DNA of 64,000 nucleotides from Tistrella mobilis (GCF_041468085.1 NZ_CP121017.1:4561501-4625500); one strand, 5' to 3'. Counted from the stretch's first letter, positions 7,453-16,137 are shown. The notes: generated from the sequence alone by a model not told the origin. Program-made: numbers and translations.

Positions 7453-8958
7453 ATGGCCCGCAACGTCCTGCTGATCATGGTCGACCAGTGGCGCTGGGAT
7501 CTCTCCCCCGGCCTCGGCAATCCGCTGGTCTCAACCCCGGCTCTCGACCGGCTGGCCGCGCGCGGGGCGGTCTTCACCCGCCATTTTGCCCAAAGCGCCC
7601 CCTGCGGCCCGGCCCGGGCGAGCTTCGCCAGCGGCCAGTATGTCTTCAACCACCGGGTCTTCGCCAATCCGGTGCCGATGGCGGCGGGGCGCCGGCTGTT
7701 GCAGCACCATCTGCGCGCCGCCGGCATCACCCCCTACATGATCGGGTATACCACGGCGGTGCCCGATCCGCGCAGCCGCGATCCGCAGGATCCGGTCTTC
7801 CACGGCCCTTCGGTCGCCGAAGGCTGGCAGATCCTGCGCGAGATGGATGAGGACAAGGCGCGCTATACCGCCTGGGCCCGACGCCAGGGTGCCGATCTCC
7901 ACCCCGACTACGATACCGGCTTCGCGCACCATCTCCGTGCCGGTGCGCCGGTTGAAGTCTCCCCCCAGCCCGACGGGCTGCATGACAGCCGCTGGCTGGC
8001 CGATACGGCGGTGGAGTTCCTGGATGCAGCTCCCAAGGGCCCCTGGCTGCTGCATCTGGGCTTCTATCGGCCGCATCCGCCGCTGGCGGCGCTCGCCCGC
8101 CATCTGGCCCGGGTGCCCGACGCCCCACCGCTGCCGCCGATCGACAGCACGGCCGAGGACGCGATCCACCCCCTGGCCGCCCTCTTCCGCCGGGTGGTGC
8201 CGGCATCGATCGCCCATCCGGGCCTGGACGGCCTCGCCTCCGCCCTGCCCGCCGCCACGGTCGCCGCCCTGCGCAAGGCCTATCTGGCGCTGCTTGCCGA
8301 AGTCGATGACGAGGTCGAGCGCGTGCTGGCGGCGCTGGAGCGGAGCGGGCGCGGCCAGGACACCCTGGTCGTGTTCATGTCCGATCATGGCGAGCAATGG
8401 GGCGAGCACGGCCTGTTCGGCAAGCGCGCCATCCACCAGGCCTCCTTCCGGGTACCGCTGATCATCGCCGACCCGCGGCAGAGCGCCGATCCGACCCGCG
8501 GCGGGCAGATCCACGCCATCACCGAACATGTCGACCTGCTGCCGACCCTGCTGGACTGGTTCGGCATCGCAGCCCCGCCGCAATGCGACGGCCGCTCGCT
8601 GTTGGGCCTGATCGCCGGCGATCGCCCGTCGGACTGGCGGGATGCCGCAGTCTACGAGCACGACTTCCGCGACAAGCTGACCGCCCCGGTTCCGGGCCTC
8701 GCCCGCTCGCCGCATGAGGCACAATTCACCGCCATCCAGGACGAGCGCTGGGCCTATCTGCACTTCCCCGATGCGGATCCCGTGCTCTTCGACCTTGAAG
8801 CAGACCCAGGCCAGACCCGCAATCTCGCCGCCGACCCCGCCTTCGCCCCGGTCGTCCACCGCATGATGCGCCGCCTGCTCGACCACCGCATCCGCCACGC
8901 TGACCGCACCCTCTCAGAGGCCCGCGCGGCACCGGGCGGGATGATCGGGCGGTGGTAG
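7453..8958 (+). CDS. Phosphonate monoester hydrolase / phosphodiesterase (sulfatase superfamily)
   Basis: A 501-residue alkaline-phosphatase-superfamily enzyme. The start NVLLIMVDQWRWD with metal-binding Asp11, and the QSAPCGPARASF segment, match the rhizobial and Burkholderia phosphonate monoester hydrolase/phosphodiesterase subgroup rather than classical sulfatases. Cys51 sits in a C-x-P-x-R motif and is expected to be converted to formylglycine. The second metal site SDHGEQWGEHGLFGK lies near residue 310. The enzyme should hydrolyse phosphonate esters or phosphodiesters. No signal peptide is visible, so it acts in the cytoplasm, after import. GGAG lies 8 bases before the ATG, and the gene follows the PhnZ-like gene by 41 bases. 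It needs a formylglycine-generating enzyme not encoded here. Confidence 0.82.
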   Translation: MARNVLLIMVDQWRWDLSPGLGNPLVSTPALDRLAARGAVFTRHFAQSAPCGPARASFASGQYVFNHRVFANPVPMAAGRRLLQHHLRAAGITPYMIGYTTAVPDPRSRDPQDPVFHGPSVAEGWQILREMDEDKARYTAWARRQGADLHPDYDTGFAHHLRAGAPVEVSPQPDGLHDSRWLADTAVEFLDAAPKGPWLLHLGFYRPHPPLAALARHLARVPDAPPLPPIDSTAEDAIHPLAALFRRVVPASIAHPGLDGLASALPAATVAALRKAYLALLAEVDDEVERVLAALERSGRGQDTLVVFMSDHGEQWGEHGLFGKRAIHQASFRVPLIIADPRQSADPTRGGQIHAITEHVDLLPTLLDWFGIAAPPQCDGRSLLGLIAGDRPSDWRDAAVYEHDFRDKLTAPVPGLARSPHEAQFTAIQDERWAYLHFPDADPVLFDLEADPGQTRNLAADPAFAPVVHRMMRRLLDHRIRHADRTLSEARAAPGGMIGRW

Positions 8959-8974
8959 GCCGCCCGGTCCGATT

Positions 8975-9853
8975 TCACGTCATCCCCGCCAACGCCAGAA
9001 ACGCCGCCACCACACCGATCTCGGCGAGTTCCGGCAGACAGGACAGGCGGACATCGGCGGCCAGAAGGTCGGCCCCCGGACCGGCGGCGGTCAGGGGGCG
9101 GTGTGCCAGGCGGGGGTCGTGGCCGGTCTCGCCATCAAAGACGATGCCGTAGCCGAGGCCGGCGGCGGTCGCCTCGCGGATCATCTCGCGGCTGCCCAGA
9201 CTGGCCGCCACCCGGGGGGAAAAGCCGGTCGCGTCGGCTGCGCGCAGAAAAACCTGGCGGGTGACCGAACTCGGCTCGCGCAGCAGCACCGGCAGTCCGG
9301 CCAGGGCATCCAGCGGCAGCGGGTCGCCGGACCGGGCAAGAGGATCCGCCGCCGGCACCAGCAGGGCCAGGCGCTGGCGCCCCAGCACCACCCCCGCCAG
9401 CCGCGGATCGGGCTCGATATGGCTGGCGGCAATCAGGTCGACACGGCAGGCCAGGACATCCTCGATCAGCTGCCCGGTATTACCGGTCGACAGCCGGAGC
9501 TCGACCGCCGGGTGAGCATCGGCGAAACGCTTGGCCAGCCCCATGATCGTCGCCGGCGTGCTGAGCCCCAGCCGCACCAGCCCACCGGCCATCGCCGGAT
9601 CAGAAGCGACCGCCGCTTCGGTACGGTCCATCAGCAGCATCACCGCCCGGACATGGGCCAGCAGCCGTTCCCCCGCCTCAGTTGGCACGGCGCCCTGGCC
9701 GCGGCGCAGGAACAGGCGCACGCCCAGCTCCGCCTCCAGCCCGCGGATCTGCACCGTCACCGCCGGCTGGGTCACCCCCAGCGATTTGGCCGCCGCCGAG
9801 AAACCGCCCTCCACCGCCACGGCGTGGAAGGCGCGCATCTGGTTGAAGTTCAT
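8975..9853 (-). CDS. LysR-family transcriptional regulator
   Basis: A 292-residue LysR-type regulator. The N-terminal winged helix-turn-helix reads MNFNQMRAFHAVAVEGGFSA and continues with the conserved AAKSLGVTQPAVTVQIRGLE. The co-inducer domain spans residues 90-290. It is convergent with the hydrolase gene (16 bases between stops) and divergent from the UgpB-like importer operon. It is therefore likely to regulate both flanking transcription units in response to the imported compound. The intergenic region toward the importer holds a perfect inverted repeat at 9903-9920. LysR proteins often accompany aminoethylphosphonate genes, but the ligand here is unknown. Confidence 0.88.
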   Translation of the reverse strand: MNFNQMRAFHAVAVEGGFSAAAKSLGVTQPAVTVQIRGLEAELGVRLFLRRGQGAVPTEAGERLLAHVRAVMLLMDRTEAAVASDPAMAGGLVRLGLSTPATIMGLAKRFADAHPAVELRLSTGNTGQLIEDVLACRVDLIAASHIEPDPRLAGVVLGRQRLALLVPAADPLARSGDPLPLDALAGLPVLLREPSSVTRQVFLRAADATGFSPRVAASLGSREMIREATAAGLGYGIVFDGETGHDPRLAHRPLTAAGPGADLLAADVRLSCLPELAEIGVVAAFLALAGMT

Positions 9854-9902
9854 CCTGCGGGCTCCGACTGCATACGTCCGAATCCATAATCCATCTTCAT
9901 AA

Positions 9903-9920
9903 GCATGTCATAGGACATGC
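9903..9920. promoter_or_regulatory. Inverted-repeat operator between lysR and importer genes
   Basis: A perfect 7-bp inverted repeat, GCATGTC-ATAG-GACATGC, in the 148-bp divergent intergenic region. It is flanked by AT-rich sequence (CATAA to the left, TTTATG to the right). Position and symmetry suit a binding site for the adjacent LysR regulator, though the classic T-N11-A form is not obvious. Confidence 0.5.
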
Positions 9921-10001
9921 GTAGACTTTATGACGAAGGCGGCATCCAGACCGCTCCGACCGGGCCGATCCCCCTTCCCGCCATCCCGAGGAACCAGCAC
10001 C

Positions 10002-11324
10002 ATGACCACCACCCGTCTGCGCGCGGGCCTCGCCGGCCTTGTGGCGCTCACCATCGCAGGTGTCGCTGCCCCGGCCATGGCCCGGGTCGAGTTCGACCTC
10101 TGGCATGCCCATTCCCCCGACATCACGCTCGGCAAGACCATCGCCCGCTACGCCGCCGAGTTCAACGCCGCACAAAGCGACTATCAGGTGAATGCGGTGT
10201 TCAAGGGCAGCTATGACGACGTGATCAACGGCGCCATTGCCGCCGCCCGCGCCGGCAAGGCGCCGGCGATCGTGCAGGTCCATGCGCCGGCGGCCCCCAC
10301 CGTGATCTATTCCAAGGCTGTGAAGCCGGTCGACGAGGTGATGGCCGAAGCGGGCATCAAAGTCGACTGGAGCCGTTACATCCAGCCGGTCATCGCCGCC
10401 TATCAGGAGAGCGGCCATCAGATCGGCATGCCCTTCAACACCTCGACCCCGCTGATGTGGATGAACCGCGACCTGATGGCCAGGGCGGGTATCGAGGGCG
10501 TGCCCGCCACCTGGGACGAGCTGGAAGCCGCCGCGGTGAAGCTGAAGGCCGCCGGGGTGGGCTGCCCGGTCGTGCCCTCCTGGCAGGAATGGACGCTGAT
10601 CAAGAACTACGCCTTCATCCAGGACATCCCCGTCGCCACCCCGGCCAACGGTATGGAAGGTCCGGGGGCGCGGCTTACCGTCAACGACCCGCGCATGGTC
10701 GCCCATCTCGACCGGCTGCAGCGCTGGGTGAAGGACGGGCTGATGAGCTATCAGGGCCGCCAGTGGACCGGCGCGCACGAGGCCTTTTATGCCCAGCGCT
10801 GCGCAATCATGCTGGAAAGCTCGGCCGGGTATGGCGGGATTTCGCAGAAGGCCAAATTCGATTTCGCCGCGGCCATGCTGCCGGTGGAGGCCGGCACGAC
10901 CGATCCCAAGAACAGCTTTATCGGCGGTGCGGGTCTGTTCGTGATGAACGGCCAGGCACCCGAGGTCTACAAGGGTGTGGCCGCCTTCCTGGCCTTCCTG
11001 GCTGAAACTCCGCGCCAGGTCGACTGGCACAAGGTGTCGGGCTATGTGCCGATCACGCTGGATGCCTACGAGGCCGCAAAGGCCGAAGGCTATTACCAGA
11101 AATTCCCCCATCAGGAACTGGCCATCCTGCAGCTGACCCGCGGCACCCCCACGCCCAACACCCGCGGCATCCGCCTCGGCTATCTGGTTCAGATCGACGA
11201 GATCCTGAACGAGGAGCTGGAAAACATCTGGTCGATGAAGAAGACCGCCGCCCAGGCCATGGATGATGCGGTACGCCGCGCCGACCCGCTGCTGGAACGC
11301 TTCGAGCGCACCATCGGCCAGTAA
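10002..11324 (+). CDS. UgpB-like extracellular solute-binding protein
   Basis: A 440-residue periplasmic binding protein of the family 1 (UgpB/MalE) type. An N-terminal signal peptide (basic MTTTRLRAG, hydrophobic core, cleavage near AMA-RVEF) precedes the mature start EFDLWHAHSP. The next part parallels UgpB closely: ITLGKTIARYAAEFNA, then YKGNY-like FKGSYDD, then GKAPAIVQVHAP. UgpB binds glycerol-3-phosphate and glycerophosphodiesters, so a glycerol- or other ester of a phosphonate would be a sensible ligand beside the phosphonate ester hydrolase. That is inference. GAGGA lies 9 bases before the ATG. Two permease genes follow but no ATPase gene. Confidence 0.85.
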   Translation: MTTTRLRAGLAGLVALTIAGVAAPAMARVEFDLWHAHSPDITLGKTIARYAAEFNAAQSDYQVNAVFKGSYDDVINGAIAAARAGKAPAIVQVHAPAAPTVIYSKAVKPVDEVMAEAGIKVDWSRYIQPVIAAYQESGHQIGMPFNTSTPLMWMNRDLMARAGIEGVPATWDELEAAAVKLKAAGVGCPVVPSWQEWTLIKNYAFIQDIPVATPANGMEGPGARLTVNDPRMVAHLDRLQRWVKDGLMSYQGRQWTGAHEAFYAQRCAIMLESSAGYGGISQKAKFDFAAAMLPVEAGTTDPKNSFIGGAGLFVMNGQAPEVYKGVAAFLAFLAETPRQVDWHKVSGYVPITLDAYEAAKAEGYYQKFPHQELAILQLTRGTPTPNTRGIRLGYLVQIDEILNEELENIWSMKKTAAQAMDDAVRRADPLLERFERTIGQ

Positions 11325-11398
11325 TACCGCAGGGCTGCCCCTCCCGGCCGGGCGGACTCCTCTGGGTCCGCCCGGCACTACTTATCCCCGGATTCCCC

Positions 11399-12304
11399 AT
11401 GTCCATCCACACCCCGCCTGCCGGTGCGGTCTTCCGGGGCCGCATGCTGCCCTGGCTGCTGCTGGCCCCGCAGCTGGCCATCCTTGCCCTGTTCTTCTTC
11501 CGCCCGGCGGCGGAAGGGCTGCGGCAGGCCTTCCATCTGGCCGATCCCTTCACCGGCCGCGGCATCTATGTGGGGCTCGACAATTTCCGGGCGCTGTTCG
11601 CCGAACCGGAATATCTGGACAGCATCCGGGCAAGCCTGATCTTCGCAGGGCTCGTCGCCGGCATTGCCATGGCACTGGCCTTCGTACTGGCTGCCGCAGC
11701 CGACCGGCTGCTGGGGGAACGTCCGGCCCTGCGCTCGGCGATCATCTGGCCCTACGCGGTCGCACCGGCGGTCGCGGGCGTGTTGTGGCTGTTCCTGCTG
11801 CACCCGTCCTTCGGCGTGATCGCGCAGCTCCTCCACGAGGCGGGGCTGGCCTGGAACCCGCTGCTGGACGGCACCGACGCCATGGCGCTGATCGTGGCCG
11901 CCGCGGTCTGGAAGCAGGTCTCCTACAACTTCATCTTCTTCTTCGCCGCCATCCGCTCGGTGCCGAAATCGCTGATCGAGGCCGCCGCCATCGACGGGGC
12001 CGGCCCCTTGCGCCGGCTGCGCGACGTGGTCTGGCCGCTGGTCTCCCCCACCAGCTTTTTCCTGCTGGTCATGAACCTGATCTACGCCTTCTTCGACAGT
12101 TTCGGCATCGTAGACGCCATCACCGAAGGCGGCCCCGGCGGGGCCACCCGGCTGATGGTCTACAAGGCCTATCGCGACGGTTTTCAGGCCCAGGATCTGG
12201 GCGGGTCGGCGGCACAGTCGATCGTGCTGATGGCGCTGGTCGGCGTGCTGACCGTCATCCAGTTCGGCTGGATCGAGCGCAAGGTGTCCTATGCCCGCAG
12301 CTGA
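11399..12304 (+). CDS. ABC transporter permease, UgpA-like
   Basis: A 301-residue inner-membrane permease of the MalF/UgpA type with about six transmembrane segments. The first is at residues 16-36 (LPWLLLAPQLAILALFFF). The cytoplasmic EAA loop that docks the ATPase is clear: EAAAIDGAGPLRRLRDVVWP, followed by LVSP. It lies 74 bases after the binding-protein gene and overlaps the next permease by 14 bases, implying translational coupling. It should form a heterodimer with that permease. No ATP-binding subunit gene is adjacent. Confidence 0.88.
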   Translation: MSIHTPPAGAVFRGRMLPWLLLAPQLAILALFFFRPAAEGLRQAFHLADPFTGRGIYVGLDNFRALFAEPEYLDSIRASLIFAGLVAGIAMALAFVLAAAADRLLGERPALRSAIIWPYAVAPAVAGVLWLFLLHPSFGVIAQLLHEAGLAWNPLLDGTDAMALIVAAAVWKQVSYNFIFFFAAIRSVPKSLIEAAAIDGAGPLRRLRDVVWPLVSPTSFFLLVMNLIYAFFDSFGIVDAITEGGPGGATRLMVYKAYRDGFQAQDLGGSAAQSIVLMALVGVLTVIQFGWIERKVSYARS

Positions 12305-13208
12305 CCCCAAACGCGCACCAGCCAGCGGCATGGTTCGGCGTGACCCGGTTTTCCGGGCGGTTGCCGCCTCGGTCTTCCTGGCTGGCGCCCTGGTCATGCT
12401 GTTGCCGGTCTGGTATGCCCTGGCCATCGCCTCGATGCCCGAAGACGGCCGGCTGTCGATCGGCAGCCTGCCCGGACCGATGCTGATCGACACGCTCGCC
12501 GATGTGATCCGGGATCCGGTGATCCAGCGGCAGCTGTTCAACAGCCTGGTCATGGCGACGGCGATCACCGCCGGCAAGATCGTAATCTCGCTGACGGCCG
12601 GGTTTGCCGTGGTCTATTTCCGCTTCCGCGGACGGGCGCTCGCCTTCTGGGCCATCTTCCTGTCGCTGATGCTGCCGGTGGAGGTCCGGATCGTGCCGAC
12701 CTATGCGGTCGCGGCCGATCCGCTGGCACCCCTGATCGGGGGTTTGCGCCTGCTCGGTGTGGAGATCGGGCTCTCGCCCTCGCTGCTCGATACCCATGCC
12801 GGGCTGGTGCTGCCCCTGATCGCCTCGGCCACCGCCACCTTCCTTTATCGCCAGGTCTTCCTGGCCGTACCGGCGGATCTGGTAGAGGCCGCCCGGATCG
12901 ACGGCGCCGGGCCGCTGCGCTTTCTGCGCGACGTGGCCCTGCCGCTGGCGGCACCGGCGACGGCGGCACTGGCGGTCATTCTGTTCGTCTATGGCTGGAA
13001 CCAGTATCTCTGGCCGCTGCTGATCACCACCGACGAGCGGATGGCGACCGTGGTAATGGGGGTGGCGCGCACCCTGCCCACCGACAATGCCGAGACGCGC
13101 TGGGGGCTGACCATGGGGCGGGCGCTGGTCGCCATGGCACCGCCGGTGATCCTGGTCCTGGTTCTGCAGCGCCGGCTTGTCGCCGGGCTGACCGATGTCG
13201 GCAAGTAG
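12291..13208 (+). CDS. ABC transporter permease, UgpE-like
   Basis: A 305-residue inner-membrane permease of the MalG/UgpE type, partner of the preceding gene. A first transmembrane segment lies near residues 25-45, and five more follow. The EAA loop is EAARIDGAGPLRFLRDVALP. The C-terminus RLVAGLTDVGK resembles the closing motif of UgpE/MalG permeases (GLTAGAVKG-like). Its start overlaps the end of the upstream permease. It is the last gene of the importer operon, and the next gene (sppA) appears to have its own promoter. Confidence 0.88.
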   Translation: MPAADPKRAPASGMVRRDPVFRAVAASVFLAGALVMLLPVWYALAIASMPEDGRLSIGSLPGPMLIDTLADVIRDPVIQRQLFNSLVMATAITAGKIVISLTAGFAVVYFRFRGRALAFWAIFLSLMLPVEVRIVPTYAVAADPLAPLIGGLRLLGVEIGLSPSLLDTHAGLVLPLIASATATFLYRQVFLAVPADLVEAARIDGAGPLRFLRDVALPLAAPATAALAVILFVYGWNQYLWPLLITTDERMATVVMGVARTLPTDNAETRWGLTMGRALVAMAPPVILVLVLQRRLVAGLTDVGK

Positions 13209-13228
13209 CGCCCCCGGCGCTTATCCCC

Positions 13229-13258
13229 TTGGACGGCAAGGGTCCGAGCGGCTATAGA
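13229..13258 (+). promoter_or_regulatory. Sigma-70-type promoter of sppA
   Basis: TTGGAC (13229-13234), 18 bases, TATAGA (13253-13258), about 60 bases upstream of the sppA start. It suggests that the housekeeping genes resume under their own control after the inserted island. Confidence 0.5.
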
Positions 13259-13317
13259 TGTCGCCGAGGCGCCGCCGCCGGGCGGCGCGGGACCGACCCG
13301 GAGGGAAGCCGACCCCC

Positions 13318-14259
13318 ATGTCTCCGTTCGACGCCGACCGCGCGGTCGATCGACGCCGCCTGAAGCGGGGCCTGACCTTCTGGCGCATCGCCGCCATCGT
13401 GCTCGCCGCCATCCTGGGCGGCATTGTCTTTCGCGCCACGGATATCGGTGGCACCGGCGCCTTCAAGGGCGACCGGATCGCCGAACTCACCATCGACGGC
13501 TTCATCGCTCCGGATGACGAGCTTTACGAGCGGCTGGACGAGGTGAAGGACGATCCCGCGGTCAAGGCGCTGATCGTGCGCATCGACAGCGGTGGCGGCA
13601 GCTCGATCGGCGGCGAGCTGAATTACGAAAAACTCCGCGAGATTGCTGCCGAAAAGCCGGTGGTGGCGGTGATGGAAGGCATCGCCGCCTCGGCCGCCTA
13701 TATGACCGCGCTCGGCGCCGACCGGATCTACGCCCATGGCGAGACGCTGACCGGCTCGATCGGTGTCTATCTTCAGGCGGTGGAAGCGACCGAGCTGCTG
13801 CGCTCCATCGGCATTGAGGCCGATCTGATCAAAAGCTCGGTCATCAAGGGCCAGCCCAACCCGCTTGAAGAGCTGAACGACGAAGCCCGCGCGGCACTCG
13901 CCGATGTGGTCGCCGACAGCTACGGCTATTTCCGCGGCCTTGTGGCCGATCGTCGCAGCCTGTCGGGTGACAGGCTTGAGGCGGTGGCCGACGGCCGGGT
14001 CTTCACCGGCCGCCAGGCGCTTGCGGCGGGGCTGATCGACGGTCTTGGCGGCAAAAAGGCCGCACGTGCCTGGCTTGAAGGCGAAAAGGGGCTGGACGCG
14101 GACCTCCCGATCGAGGATATCACCCCCCGTCCGGAAGACGGGCGCGGGCTGCTGGGTGCCGCGGCGGACGCCGCGGTCGAAGCCCTGCTCAAAAATACCG
14201 AACTGTCAGAACGGCTTAGAGTTGACGGACTGGTATCGGTTTGGCAACCTCGCCCCTGA
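13318..14259 (+). CDS. sppA: Signal peptide peptidase SppA (S49 family)
   Basis: A 313-residue membrane-anchored serine protease that degrades cleaved signal peptides. A cytoplasmic basic N-terminus (RRRLKRGL) precedes one transmembrane segment at about residues 25-43. The S49 domain follows: VKALIVRIDSGGGSSIGGEL, the nucleophile region EGIAASAAYMTALGAD and LTGSIGV, plus the Lys-bearing KSSVIKGQPNPLEEL. The single-domain length matches the short SppA form of alphaproteobacteria. GGAGG lies about 12 bases before the chosen ATG; an in-frame start at 13258 adds only an Arg-rich stretch. ihfB follows, the usual alphaproteobacterial order. Confidence 0.9.
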   Translation: MSPFDADRAVDRRRLKRGLTFWRIAAIVLAAILGGIVFRATDIGGTGAFKGDRIAELTIDGFIAPDDELYERLDEVKDDPAVKALIVRIDSGGGSSIGGELNYEKLREIAAEKPVVAVMEGIAASAAYMTALGADRIYAHGETLTGSIGVYLQAVEATELLRSIGIEADLIKSSVIKGQPNPLEELNDEARAALADVVADSYGYFRGLVADRRSLSGDRLEAVADGRVFTGRQALAAGLIDGLGGKKAARAWLEGEKGLDADLPIEDITPRPEDGRGLLGAAADAAVEALLKNTELSERLRVDGLVSVWQPRP

Positions 14260-14409
14260 CTTGAACATGACGGATGCATGACCGCCTGCGGGCCCTGAAC
14301 ACGGCCCGCGAGGACGGTAGCGCAGTGCCGCCATTTCCGGCCGCCGATCCTGCGGCCCGCCCCAGGCGCGGCCCGCTTCACATGCCTTCACCAGGGACCA
14401 TTTACCACC

Positions 14410-14691
14410 ATGACCAAGTCGGAGCTGATTGCCCGCCTCGCTGCGAGCCATCCCCATCTCTATCAGCGCGACGTCGAGCAGATCGTGAGCACCGTCTTCG
14501 ACGAGATCTCCGAAGCGCTGGCGCGAGGCGACCGGGTTGAGCTGCGCGGTTTCGGGGCGTTCTCGGTGAAGCACCGCCGCTCGCGCACCGGCCGCAACCC
14601 GCGCACCGGCGATACGGTCAATGTGCCGTCGAAGTTCGTGCCCTTCTTCAAGACCGGCAAGGAGCTGCGCGACCGCCTGAACGGCGAGTGA
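14410..14691 (+). CDS. ihfB: Integration host factor subunit beta
   Basis: A 93-residue DNA-bending nucleoid protein that pairs with IHF-alpha in replication, recombination and sigma-54 transcription. Typical elements are [11 protein letters not shown] at the start, [14 protein letters not shown], and the DNA-minor-groove arm [17 protein letters not shown] with the intercalating Pro. [17 protein letters not shown] closes the protein. Located between sppA and lapA as in many Alphaproteobacteria. An intrinsic terminator follows at 14722. Confidence 0.95.
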   Translation: MTKSELIARLAASHPHLYQRDVEQIVSTVFDEISEALARGDRVELRGFGAFSVKHRRSRTGRNPRTGDTVNVPSKFVPFFKTGKELRDRLNGE

Positions 14692-14721
14692 GCCTGCGGC
14701 CAGTCCATGCAGATACGACGA

Positions 14722-14745
14722 CGCGCGCCACAGGCGCGCGTTTTC
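14722..14745 (+). terminator. Rho-independent terminator after ihfB
   Basis: CGCGCGCC (14722-14729), loop ACA, GGCGCGCG (14733-14740), then TTTTC. It begins 30 bases after the ihfB stop. Confidence 0.85.
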
Positions 14746-14832
14746 GGTTATGATCGGACCACGGCGAACCTGGCCCCCGGTCACCGTCCGCCGGTTTTTG
14801 TCCGTTCGCTCATCCGGAGGATGTAAGGCCCC

Positions 14833-15207
14833 ATGCTGCGCGCCCTGAAACTCGCCCTGCTCGCCCTGATCGCGATCATCGTTGCCGCCTTCGCGATCGG
14901 CAATCGGGATGGCGTGGTGCTGTCGCTGTGGCCCTTCGGTCTGGAACTGGCCCTGCCGCTGTTCCTGGCACTGGAAGCGACGCTGCTGATCGGCCTGGTT
15001 CTGGGCGGGCTGGTGGCCTGGCTTCGTGCCGGCCGCCATCGGGCCCGCGCCCGCCGCCTGGCCCGGCGGGTGGAAGAGCTGGAGGGTGAGCTGCACCGGC
15101 TGCGCTCAGCTGGCACCCGCCCGGCCGCTGCCGCGGCACCGGCAGGCCCCGCGCTCGGCAGCACCCAGGCCGCGCCGCGGCTCACCGGCGGCCGCGACGC
15201 CGCCTGA
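14833..15207 (+). CDS. lapA: LapA domain-containing inner-membrane protein
   Basis: A 124-residue protein of the LapA/YciS (DUF1049) family. Two transmembrane segments are visible: residues 4-22 (ALKLALLALIAIIVAAF) and 40-66 (LPLFLALEATLLIGLVLGGLV). The loop between them has the family's NRDGVVLSLWPF segment. A charged coiled-coil-like helix (RRLARRVEELEGELHRL) and an Ala/Pro-rich tail follow. In E. coli the family member works with LapB in controlling LPS synthesis. Here there is no lapB beside it, and the role is inferred by family. Placement after ihfB and before pyrF is conserved. Confidence 0.8.
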   Translation: MLRALKLALLALIAIIVAAFAIGNRDGVVLSLWPFGLELALPLFLALEATLLIGLVLGGLVAWLRAGRHRARARRLARRVEELEGELHRLRSAGTRPAAAAAPAGPALGSTQAAPRLTGGRDAA

Positions 15208-15320
15208 TCCAGGCACCCCCATCCGGCACCGATCGACGGTGCCACCCTTGCCCCGCCCCTCCACCGGCCCCATGTGACGCTGCGACCCGGCAGCCGGCAC
15301 GCCCGGAATGGTGTAGGAAG

Positions 15321-15347
15321 CGGGCTTCGGCCTCTGGTATAAGCCCG
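15321..15347 (+). promoter_or_regulatory. Putative extended -10 promoter and hairpin ahead of pyrF
   Basis: TGGTATAAG (15335-15343) matches an extended -10 element. It is enclosed by an inverted repeat, CGGGCTT (15321-15327) against AAGCCCG (15341-15347), 26 bases before the pyrF start. No good -35 element is seen. Either promoter or leader hairpin is possible. Confidence 0.35.
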
Positions 15348-15372
15348 GAGGTTCGCGACATACCGGAAGACC

Positions 15373-16134
15373 ATGAGCAAGATCACGCCTCCCCGTTTCG
15401 ACAATCCGCTCTTCGTCGCCATCGACACGACCGATGCCGGCCGCGCCGCGGCGCTGGCCCGTGCGGTCGCCTCGTCCGTCGGCGGCATCAAGCTCGGGCT
15501 CGAATTCTTCATGGCCAATGGGGCCGGGGGCGTGCAGGCGGTGCGGTCGGCAGCGCCCGATCTGCCGCTGTTCCTGGATCTGAAATTCCACGACATTCCG
15601 AATACGGTCGCCGGCGCCGTGCGCGCCGTGGCGCCGCTGGCGCCGGCTCTGCTCACCATCCATGCCTCGGGTGGTCCTGCCATGATCCGCGCCGCACGTG
15701 AAGCGGCCGCCGAGGCGGCCGACCGGCTGGGTATCGCCACCCCGCCGGCCGTGGTGGCCGTCACCGTGCTCACCAGCCTGGACGACACCGATCTGATGTC
15801 GGTCGGCCAGCGCGGGCCTTCGGGCGATCAGGTGCTGCGGCTGACCGACACGGCGCTGGCGCATGGGGCGGCGGGCGTGGTCTGTGCGCCCACGGAACTC
15901 GTCCGGCTGCGCGGGCGTTTCGGCGCCCAGCCGCTGATGGTGGTGCCCGGCATCCGGCCGGCCGATGCGGCCCGCGGCGACCAGAAGCGGGTCATGACCC
16001 CGGCCGAGGCCCGCAGCGCCGGTGCCGATGTGCTGGTGGTCGGCCGCCCGATCACCGGCGCCGAAGATCCGGCGGAGGCCGCCGCGCGGATCGCAGGCGA
16101 GATTGCAGCGGCCGAACTGACGGGAGCTGCCTGA
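15373..16134 (+). CDS. pyrF: Orotidine 5'-phosphate decarboxylase
   Basis: Makes UMP from OMP in pyrimidine synthesis. The 253-residue TIM barrel carries the substrate site FVAIDTTD, KLGLEFF and the catalytic LFLDLKFHDIPNT (Asp-Lys-Asp network). The phosphate-binding end is VVPGIRPADAARGDQKR and ADVLVVGRPIT. It begins the pyrF-trpF-trpB-trpA run; trpF follows after 3 bases, suggesting a shared transcript. Confidence 0.95.
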   Translation: MSKITPPRFDNPLFVAIDTTDAGRAAALARAVASSVGGIKLGLEFFMANGAGGVQAVRSAAPDLPLFLDLKFHDIPNTVAGAVRAVAPLAPALLTIHASGGPAMIRAAREAAAEAADRLGIATPPAVVAVTVLTSLDDTDLMSVGQRGPSGDQVLRLTDTALAHGAAGVVCAPTELVRLRGRFGAQPLMVVPGIRPADAARGDQKRVMTPAEARSAGADVLVVGRPITGAEDPAEAAARIAGEIAAAELTGAA

Positions 16135-16137
16135 CCG

